From: an uncultured Helcococcus sp.
Lineage (GTDB): Bacteria; Bacillota; Clostridia; Tissierellales; Peptoniphilaceae
Assembly (NCBI GenBank): GCA_937926545.1
Contig: CALAZW010000094.1
Location: forward strand, 1-6,113
Direction: 5' to 3'
DNA: 6,113 nt
The notes beneath the pieces were generated by a model. That model was given only the letters and a program-made list of their open reading frames with translations. It was not told the origin of the DNA and made no database searches. This document shows positions 1-5,405 of the stretch, in pieces (the stretch's first letter is position 1; each line of letters begins with the position of its first letter). Made by a program: the position numbers and the translations under genes.

Positions 1-18
1 TGAGAAAAACCAAACATA

Positions 19-47
19 TTGTAAAAAAACTGTGGATACTTTATAAT
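19..47 (+). promoter_or_regulatory. Sigma-A type promoter of the transporter operon
   Basis: A perfect -10 box TATAAT lies at 42-47. A weaker -35 box TTGTAA (4 of 6 to TTGACA) lies at 19-24, with the optimal 17-base spacer. Transcription would start near 54, giving a leader of about 33 bases before the lipoprotein start codon at 87. The leader carries a strong ribosome binding site, AAAGGGGG, at 75-82. No other convincing promoter was found in the window, so this one probably serves the whole gene series. The start site is predicted, not shown. Confidence 0.65.
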
Positions 48-67
48 GATAATAGACTGATTATCAT
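46..67. promoter_or_regulatory. Perfect inverted repeat at the transcription start, putative operator
   Basis: ATGATAAT at 46-53 and ATTATCAT at 60-67 are exact reverse complements separated by AGACTG. The repeat begins inside the -10 box and spans the predicted transcription start, which is where a repressor would block RNA polymerase. The half-sites contain TGATAAT and ATTATCA, identical to the 7-mers of the Bacillus Fur box, but spaced by 6 bases instead of 1. Positions 41-55 also match the PerR consensus at 12 of 14 fixed positions, with differences at 51 and 55, although the overlapping TATAAT inflates that match. The regulator is unknown. Confidence 0.45.
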
Positions 68-86
68 AAATATCAAAGGGGGAAAT

Positions 87-1277
87 ATGAATAAAAATAT
101 TTCAAAAAAATTAATTACTTTAATGTTAGTATTAACATTAGTGTTAACAGCTTGTAGTGGGGGTGGGACACCACAAGAAAACGAAGACGGAGAAAAACCA
201 CAAGTAGAAGAAAATGAAAAGCCTGAAACAGAAGAAGGCGAAAATACTGAAGGTGAAGCTAAGAAGATAGTTATTGTTACCAGTCCATCAGGAGTGGATG
301 ACGGTAGTTTTAACCAAGATAACTATGAAGGTATCCAAGACTTCTTAAAGGAAAACCCTGACTATGAAGTACAGGCCATTCAAGAACAAGACGTTGCAGC
401 ATCAGTTAAGGCTGTAGCAGACGTTGTTGGTGACTATGACATAATAGTTACTCCAGGTTTCCAATTTGGTGGTATATCTGAATTAGCTGTAGCCAATCCA
501 GAAAAATCCTTTATTTTAGTTGACTCTGAACCAGCTGAACTAGATGGAAGAAATGAATTTGACAATATTTATTCCATGATGTTTGCTGAAGAAGAATCAG
601 GATTCTTAGCTGGTATAGCAGCAGCCTTAGAAACTAAGACAGGCAAGGTAGCTGTGGTAAATGGTATAGCCTTTCCATCCAATGTTAACTACCAATTTGG
701 ATTTGAATCAGGTGTTAATTATGCCAACAAGCATCTAGGTGCCAAGGCGGAGGTTGTGGAAATTGAATCCTATGCGGGAACAGACGTTAGAAAAGAAAAT
801 GTTGGTGGTAACTATGTTGGAGACTTTAACGATGAATCCACAGGTAAGGTAGTAGGAGAAGCCCTATTAGAAAAAGGCGTAGACATTATGCTGGTTGCTG
901 CAGGCGGATCAGGTAATGGGGTATTCACAGCTGTAAAAGAAGCAGAAGATGCTTTTGTTATAGGATGTGACGTTGACCAATTTGACGATGGAGTTGCAGG
1001 AGATAGAAATATTATATTAACATCTGCCCTAAAAAATATGAGCATAAACGTAGAGCGTTCACTAAATAGAATCAAGGATGGTTCATTTAAAGGTGAAAAT
1101 GCCCTATTAAAGGCAGATACCCAATCTACAGGCTATGTTAAAGAAGAAGGTAGACAACAATTAAGCGAAGAAACCATTAAGAAATTAGATGAGGCTTATG
1201 CCAAGTTAGAATCTGGAGAAATAGTTCCAGCATCCAACTTTAATGAGCATGCACCAGACAATTTCCCAGGACTATAA
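87..1277 (+). CDS. BMP/PnrA-family substrate-binding lipoprotein of an ABC transporter
   Basis: This 396-residue protein is the extracellular solute receptor of the transporter encoded downstream. Residues 1-22 form a lipoprotein signal: a basic start (KK at 7-8), a Leu/Val/Thr-rich core, and lipobox L20-T21-A22-C23, with Cys23 predicted to be lipidated. Residues 28-57 are a Glu/Pro-rich acidic linker. The Bmp domain (about 60-378) shows the family hallmarks DDGSFNQ (71-77), GFQFGG (124-129), FILVDSE (142-148), EESGFLAGIAAA (169-180), QFGFESG (203-209), AAGGSGNGVF (271-280), CDVDQ (294-298) and LTSALKN (311-317). D295 and K316 lie where PnrA-type proteins contact the ligand ribose. Its length is slightly above the family norm because of the linker. 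Known relatives (Treponema PnrA, Bacillus NupN) bind nucleosides; the ligand here is not proven. The start is fixed by AAAGGGGG at 75-82. Arginine codons are five AGA and one CGT with no AGG, unlike the genes downstream, which fits high expression. Confidence 0.95.
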   Translation: MNKNISKKLITLMLVLTLVLTACSGGGTPQENEDGEKPQVEENEKPETEEGENTEGEAKKIVIVTSPSGVDDGSFNQDNYEGIQDFLKENPDYEVQAIQEQDVAASVKAVADVVGDYDIIVTPGFQFGGISELAVANPEKSFILVDSEPAELDGRNEFDNIYSMMFAEEESGFLAGIAAALETKTGKVAVVNGIAFPSNVNYQFGFESGVNYANKHLGAKAEVVEIESYAGTDVRKENVGGNYVGDFNDESTGKVVGEALLEKGVDIMLVAAGGSGNGVFTAVKEAEDAFVIGCDVDQFDDGVAGDRNIILTSALKNMSINVERSLNRIKDGSFKGENALLKADTQSTGYVKEEGRQQLSEETIKKLDEAYAKLESGEIVPASNFNEHAPDNFPGL

Positions 1278-1290
1278 TTGAATGTTTAAG

Positions 1291-1319
1291 ATAAAGCGTA
1301 GACCTTGTCTACGCTTTAT
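1291..1319 (+). terminator. 13-bp hairpin after the lipoprotein gene, attenuator or mRNA stabiliser
   Basis: A perfect 13-base stem (1291-1303 pairing with 1307-1319) encloses a 3-base loop, CTT. The stem has a GC-containing core and A/T-rich ends. It lies 13 bases after the lipoprotein stop codon and ends 17 bases before the ATPase start. The 3' side ends CTTTATATATT rather than a clean run of T, so termination is probably partial. Such hairpins between a binding-protein gene and its transporter genes usually make the receptor more abundant than the membrane parts, by attenuation or by protecting the upstream mRNA from 3' decay. Which of these applies cannot be told from sequence. Confidence 0.6.
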
Positions 1320-1336
1320 ATATTGATGAGGTAGAA

Positions 1337-2875
1337 ATGGCAGATTATATTGTAGAATTTAAAAATATAACCAAGAGATTTCCAGGTATTGTCGCCAATG
1401 ACAAGATAAGCCTGGGTATAGAAGAAGGGGAAATTTTTGCCCTTTTAGGTGAAAATGGAGCAGGTAAGTCAGTTTTGATGAGCATGCTTTTTGGTATGTA
1501 TGAGCCCGATGAGGGGGAAATATACGTTAAGGGACAAAAAATTGAAGACTATTCTCCTAAGAATGCAAGCCGATTAAATATAGGTATGGTCCACCAGCAT
1601 TTTAAATTGGTGGAAAATTACTCCATAGCAGAAAACATTGTACTGGGCATGGAGCCAGTAGAGAAAAAATTTGGAATTTTTAATAGTTTAAATATAAAAA
1701 AATCAGAAAAAGAGATTGAAGAATTATCAAAAAAATATGGCCTAGAGGTAGACCCTAGAGCCCTAGTAGAGGATACTAATATAGCCACCAGACAGAGGGT
1801 AGAAATCTTAAAGATGCTTTATAGGGAGGCTGAAATCCTAATATTTGATGAGCCAACCGCCATCTTAACCCCTCAAGAAATAGAATATTTATTGGAAGTT
1901 ATTTTAGAATTTAAGAAAAGTGGCAAGACCATTATCCTTATAACTCATAAGCTGGATGAAATAAAAAAGGTGGCAGATAGGTTTGCCGTTTTAAATAGGG
2001 GCAGATTGATTGACATCAGGCCCGTTGAGGGAACATCCACAGCTGAGATGGCCAGACTTATGGTGGGTAGAGAAGTGGAAGACGTGGCAGGAGCCAGTAA
2101 AAAAGAATTTGGAAGTAAGGTTTTAGAAGTAAAAGACCTAACCATATATGAAAACAAGGTGGAGATGGTAAAGAAGGTGAACTTTTCCATCAGGCAGGGA
2201 GAAATCTTTGCCATAGCCGGAGTTTCTGGTAATGGACAAAACCAGTTGGCAGATGGCCTGGCTGGTTTAATAGAAGTTGACCAGGGACAAATAATCCTAA
2301 AAAACCAAGATATTACCAAGCTATCCATTAGGCAGAGAAAGGAAGCAGGAATATCCTACATACCAGAGGATAGGCAGGGTTATGGCTTGGTTTTAGACTT
2401 TGATCTGGCTAATAATATGATTTTAAATGACTATTATAAAAGGCCTTTTTCTAAAAAAGGTATCAGACAAAGAGAAGCAATTGACCAGTATGCGGAAAAA
2501 TTAGTTAAAAACTATGATATAAGATCCAACAACGGTATTAGATCCATAACCAGGTCCCTTAGTGGGGGTAACCAACAGAAGATGATCATAGCCAGAGAGA
2601 TAGAACAGGACAATGAACTTTTAATCTTTGTTCAGCCTACCAGGGGCCTTGATATAGGGGCCATAAACAACACCTGGAAGCAAATCCTTAAGGAAAGGGA
2701 TAAGAACAAGGCTATCCTACTTATATCCTATGAGTTGGAGGAGGTCATAGCCTTGGCAGATACAATTGGAGTTATATACAATGGAGAACTACTTACTACT
2801 AGAGGCAAGCAGGACCTTACTAGAAATGAAATTGGTGAATATATGATGGGGGTAAAAAGAGATGGAAAAAAATAA
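1337..2875 (+). CDS. Double-domain ABC transporter ATPase, BMP/nucleoside-type (NupO-like)
   Basis: This 512-residue cytosolic ATPase has two fused nucleotide-binding domains (about 5-250 and 262-505), the usual size and form for ATPases paired with BMP lipoproteins. Domain 1 has Walker A GENGAGKS (38-45), Q-loop Q87 in MVHQHF, Walker B ILIFDE (167-172) with catalytic E172, and H-loop H204. Domain 2 has the degenerate Walker A normal for this family (GVSGNGQNQL, 295-304), an intact signature SLSGGNQQ (407-414), and Walker B ending FVQPTRGLD, with V432 and Q433 replacing Asp-Glu. Its H-loop is degenerate (ISYELEE). Two oddities stand out. V46 replaces the usual Thr after the Walker A Ser. The domain 1 signature, normally of the form SVGxQQR, reads NIATRQR (148-154). 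The catalytic site built from Walker A1/B1 and signature 2 is therefore largely intact, whereas the other composite site is degenerate on both faces. The ribosome site GAGGT is at 1328-1332. The 3' end overlaps the next gene by 14 bases. Confidence 0.96.
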   Translation: MADYIVEFKNITKRFPGIVANDKISLGIEEGEIFALLGENGAGKSVLMSMLFGMYEPDEGEIYVKGQKIEDYSPKNASRLNIGMVHQHFKLVENYSIAENIVLGMEPVEKKFGIFNSLNIKKSEKEIEELSKKYGLEVDPRALVEDTNIATRQRVEILKMLYREAEILIFDEPTAILTPQEIEYLLEVILEFKKSGKTIILITHKLDEIKKVADRFAVLNRGRLIDIRPVEGTSTAEMARLMVGREVEDVAGASKKEFGSKVLEVKDLTIYENKVEMVKKVNFSIRQGEIFAIAGVSGNGQNQLADGLAGLIEVDQGQIILKNQDITKLSIRQRKEAGISYIPEDRQGYGLVLDFDLANNMILNDYYKRPFSKKGIRQREAIDQYAEKLVKNYDIRSNNGIRSITRSLSGGNQQKMIIAREIEQDNELLIFVQPTRGLDIGAINNTWKQILKERDKNKAILLISYELEEVIALADTIGVIYNGELLTTRGKQDLTRNEIGEYMMGVKRDGKK

Positions 2876-4004
2876 AAAGAAAAAGGGCCTATCCTTATTT
2901 TCAGACCCTAAAAAACAAAAAATATCTATACCCATCCTATCTATCGTCCTAAGCTTAATAGCGGGAAGCCTGGTTATTTTATTGGTGGGGAAAAATCCTC
3001 TTGATGCCTACAAGGCTCTCTTACAAGGCTCAGGCTTTATAACCAAGCCTAAATATGCAGGTGGAACCAATATATTGACAGACTTTACTGGGTTCTTAGA
3101 TGCCCTAGCTCCCATGATTTTTGCAGCCCTGGCAGTAATAGTAGCCATGAAGGCTGGGCTTTTCAACATAGGAGTTTCTGGACAAATGCTTTTGGCAGGT
3201 TTTATAGCCACAGTGACCATAGGCTATTCTGATCTTAACCATTACTTGGCCAAACCCCTAGTGGTGGTTATAGGCTTTATTATGGGGGCCCTGGCAGGTG
3301 GCTTTATAGGCTTTCTAAAATATAGGTTTAATATAAATGAGGTAGTATCCAGTATTATGTTAAACAATATATTTTCATTTATCATAAGCTATTTTATAAA
3401 TACCAGATATGTTGATCCGGTATCTAGACAGTCCAACCATATAAGTAAAGAAGCGAGCTTAACCCTTAAGTCCCTTTCTCTAAAGGGGATAAAGGTGGAT
3501 CTACCCCTGGGAATTATCCTGGCCCTTCTAACGAGTTTTATCATATATAGACTCTTGGAAAAAACCACTTTGGGTTATGAAATCAAGGCTGTAGGCTTTA
3601 ATAAGAAGGCTGCCAACTATGCAGGTATAGATGTGGATAAGACTATTTTAAAAACCATGTTTATAAGTGGAGGCCTGGCTGGCCTGGCTGGAGTAACCTA
3701 TTACTTGGGATACTTTTCATCCATCCAACCTAAGGTCTTATCTTCATTGGGCTTTGATGCTATAGCAACGGCTCTTTTGGCCAATAACAATCCTATAGGA
3801 GCCATATTTTCATCAATCCTGGTTACCATCTTAAGCAAGGGCTCAGTTTACATGAGTTCCAATGTGGGAGTGGTAAAGGAGATATCAGGAGTAATAACCA
3901 GTTTAATCCTTTTATTTAGTGCTACCAGCCTATATATGAAGGAGAAAATTAATAAAAAAACAAGTGAGAAAGAAATAGAGAAAAGAGGTGGAGCTAATGA
4001 CTAA
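2862..4004 (+). CDS. ABC transporter permease, BPD_transp_2 family (NupP-like)
   Basis: This 380-residue integral membrane protein is the larger of the two permeases in a BMP-type importer. It has a Lys-rich cytosolic N-terminus (1-20). About ten hydrophobic segments can be seen, near 21-42, 80-96, 103-122, 132-152, 163-180, 213-231, 262-283, 293-327 (a hairpin or two helices) and 341-358, followed by a charged tail. Family marks are AGLFNIGVSGQM (98-109), INEVVSSIMLN (158-168) and the cytosolic coupling loop GYEIKAVGFNKKAANYAGID (238-257), which should dock on the ATPase. FDAIATALLANNNPIGA (298-314) is also typical. The start lies inside the last codons of the ATPase gene, with a GGGGGT ribosome site at 2848-2853, so translation is probably coupled. 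A 9-base tandem repeat at 3672-3689 encodes the Gly-Leu-Ala repeats normal for this family. Confidence 0.94.
   Translation: MEKNKKKKGLSLFSDPKKQKISIPILSIVLSLIAGSLVILLVGKNPLDAYKALLQGSGFITKPKYAGGTNILTDFTGFLDALAPMIFAALAVIVAMKAGLFNIGVSGQMLLAGFIATVTIGYSDLNHYLAKPLVVVIGFIMGALAGGFIGFLKYRFNINEVVSSIMLNNIFSFIISYFINTRYVDPVSRQSNHISKEASLTLKSLSLKGIKVDLPLGIILALLTSFIIYRLLEKTTLGYEIKAVGFNKKAANYAGIDVDKTILKTMFISGGLAGLAGVTYYLGYFSSIQPKVLSSLGFDAIATALLANNNPIGAIFSSILVTILSKGSVYMSSNVGVVKEISGVITSLILLFSATSLYMKEKINKKTSEKEIEKRGGAND
3986..3993 (+). promoter_or_regulatory. Ribosome binding site that sets the second permease start at 3997
   Basis: AGGTGGAG at 3986-3993, within GAGGTG at 3985-3990, lies about 6 bases before ATG 3997. 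An in-frame GTG at 3988 would give three extra residues. That codon sits inside this ribosome site and has only a weak purine stretch upstream. The ATG is therefore preferred, giving an 8-base overlap with the preceding permease gene. Confidence 0.75.
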
Positions 4005-4959
4005 GGTAATAACAGACGGTTTAGCCTTTGCCCTTCCCTTATTTATAATTGCCATAGGGGGAATTTACAGTGAGAGAAGTGGTATAACCAACCTGGCCCT
4101 GGAAGGTCTTCTAGGCTTTGGAGCTTTTTTTGGAGCCATGATGGTGGTTATTATAGGAAGAAGTAATCCTCAATTGATAGCTGGCAAGGGAATCTATCTA
4201 GGCTTATTTTTTGCCAGCCTGGGAGGGGCAATATTTTCTTTGATTCACGCCCTTTTAACCATTAGATTTAAGGCCAACCAGGTAATATCAGGAGTAGTCT
4301 TAAATATCTTAAGTCTATCCTTGACTGAATTTTTAACCAGACAGATAAATGGGGCTGTTTTTAAGGCTCCTAGCAATAAGTTTCAACTGGGAGTGGCTGA
4401 AAAAATCAGTATACCAGGACTGTCCAAGCTACCAGTGATAGGATTCTTATTTAGAGACCTATATCCCTTTATACCAGTGATTATAGTCTTGGCTCTAGTC
4501 TTTACCTATATCCTTAATAAAACCAGGTTTGGGATGAGATTAAAGGCTGCAGGGGACAATCCACAGGCTGTAGATGCAGCAGGAGTAGACGTTAATAAGA
4601 TAAGATTTATAGCCATAGTAATATCAGGAGCCCTAGCAGGAGTTGGAGGAATGAGTTTTGCCTATTCTATATCAGCCAATTTTTCACCAAGTATCTATGC
4701 AGGCTTTGGTTACTTGGCCATAGCAGGTTTGATTTTTGGTAACTGGAATATAGGTCCAACCTTATTTTCCACTCTTCTATTTGGAATAGCCAGAAGTGGA
4801 GGTTACCAGTTGGCACAAGTGCTAAAAATGTCCTCCACCTTCTCAGACATTATAATGACCCTACCCTATGTTTTAACCCTGGTTTTATTGATATTCTTTT
4901 CTAAGAATAACCAGGCACCTAGGGCTTTGGGAGAAGTATATGACAAAGGAAAAAGATAA
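3997..4959 (+). CDS. ABC transporter permease, BPD_transp_2 family (NupQ-like)
   Basis: This 320-residue integral membrane protein is the smaller, second permease and should pair with the 380-residue one to form the channel. Hydrophobic segments are visible near 7-24, 30-52, 64-88, 93-113, 157-175, 201-223, 232-250, 252-268 and 281-301. Family marks are ERSGITNLALEG (26-37), KANQVISGVVLNI (92-104) and the cytosolic coupling loop GMRLKAAGDNPQAVDAAGVD (179-198). The late motif GYLAIAGLIFGNW (238-250) is also typical. The length and motif order match the second permease of BMP-type systems. The coupling loops of both permeases keep the Gly/Ala and Asn positions, so neither looks inactive. The stop codon overlaps the next start in TAATG (1 base shared), indicating coupled translation of the cupin gene. 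Confidence 0.94.
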   Translation: MTKVITDGLAFALPLFIIAIGGIYSERSGITNLALEGLLGFGAFFGAMMVVIIGRSNPQLIAGKGIYLGLFFASLGGAIFSLIHALLTIRFKANQVISGVVLNILSLSLTEFLTRQINGAVFKAPSNKFQLGVAEKISIPGLSKLPVIGFLFRDLYPFIPVIIVLALVFTYILNKTRFGMRLKAAGDNPQAVDAAGVDVNKIRFIAIVISGALAGVGGMSFAYSISANFSPSIYAGFGYLAIAGLIFGNWNIGPTLFSTLLFGIARSGGYQLAQVLKMSSTFSDIIMTLPYVLTLVLLIFFSKNNQAPRALGEVYDKGKR

Positions 4960-5405
4960 TGGATGCAGCCTACTATATAAAAAAATATAAGATGATAAAC
5001 CATGAGGAGGGCGGCTACTTTAGCCTTCCTGTAAAAAGTGATTTTACCATAGAAAAAAAGGCTCTAGGACCCAACTATAAGGGAGATAGACAATCAGCTT
5101 CAGTGATTTACTATCTTTTGGAAAAGGGTGATAGGTCAGCCTGGCACAGGCTAAGATCCTGTGAGTTTTGGTTTTACCACGCCGGAGGAAGTTTGGAGAT
5201 GACCATAAAGAAAGACTGGGATGATCCAGAAGAAAAAAGAATCTTATCCAGTCAGGGAGGAAATTTTTTCTTAGAAGTTCCAGCCAACTACTGGCAGACC
5301 TCTAAGCTTATAGAAGGAGACTTTATCCTGGTATCCTGTGTAGTAAGCCCGGCCTATGATGATTTGGAATTTGAACTATTTGGGGGAGAAGATGGAATTA
5401 TTTAA
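4959..5405 (+). CDS. Cupin_5 (DUF985) family protein, function unknown
   Basis: This 148-residue soluble protein has no signal peptide, so it is presumably cytosolic. It follows the cupin_5 pattern along its length: HEEGGYF (15-21), a serine-rich strand SASVIYYLL (46-54), the core WHRLRSCEFWFYHAGGSLEM (62-81), EVPANYWQTSK (106-116) and SPAYDDLEFELF (130-141). H63, E69 and H74 are candidate metal ligands. The second-motif histidine of classical cupins is a Trp here (W112 in the VPANYWQ segment), as is usual in this family. Characterised cupins of this fold include isomerases, epimerases and dioxygenases, but DUF985 itself has no settled reaction, so none is assigned. Ribosome site AAAGGA is at 4945-4950. 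The gene shares one base with the permease upstream and 14 with the dehydrogenase downstream, so it appears to belong to the uptake pathway. It is too short, and differs in motifs, to be KduI. Confidence 0.85.
   Translation: MDAAYYIKKYKMINHEEGGYFSLPVKSDFTIEKKALGPNYKGDRQSASVIYYLLEKGDRSAWHRLRSCEFWFYHAGGSLEMTIKKDWDDPEEKRILSSQGGNFFLEVPANYWQTSKLIEGDFILVSCVVSPAYDDLEFELFGGEDGII

Noticed and set aside
1..86. Purine riboswitch or other leader RNA in front of the lipoprotein gene
   Set aside because: The predicted leader is only about 33 bases and lacks the conserved purine-aptamer loops. A longer leader from an upstream start cannot be excluded because the window begins here.
812..1075. 87-codon open frame on the minus strand within the lipoprotein gene
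   Set aside because: It lies wholly inside a clear Bmp-domain coding region, its protein has no recognisable family, and it has no good ribosome site; it is a shadow of the real gene.
1278..1336. A second promoter for the ATPase gene
   Set aside because: TATATT at 1319-1324 resembles a -10 box, but no -35 box lies at 16-18 bases and the region is taken up by the hairpin.
1945..2328. 127-codon open frame on the minus strand within the ATPase gene
   Set aside because: It is opposite conserved ABC ATPase sequence, with Ser/Phe-rich composition typical of an antisense frame and no start signals.
3008..3220. 70-codon open frame on the minus strand within the first permease gene
   Set aside because: It is antisense to conserved permease segments and shows no family likeness.
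3672..3689. Tandem 9-base repeat GGCCTGGCT as a mobile or regulatory repeat
   Set aside because: It encodes the Gly-Leu-Ala repeats common at this position in the permease family, so protein constraint explains it.
3988..3990. GTG as the start of the second permease
   Set aside because: It lies inside the ribosome binding site serving ATG 3997 and has only weak purines upstream of itself.
4959..5405. The cupin gene as KduI, the usual partner of KduD
   Set aside because: KduI is about 278 residues with different metal-site motifs; this protein is 148 residues and follows the DUF985 pattern throughout.
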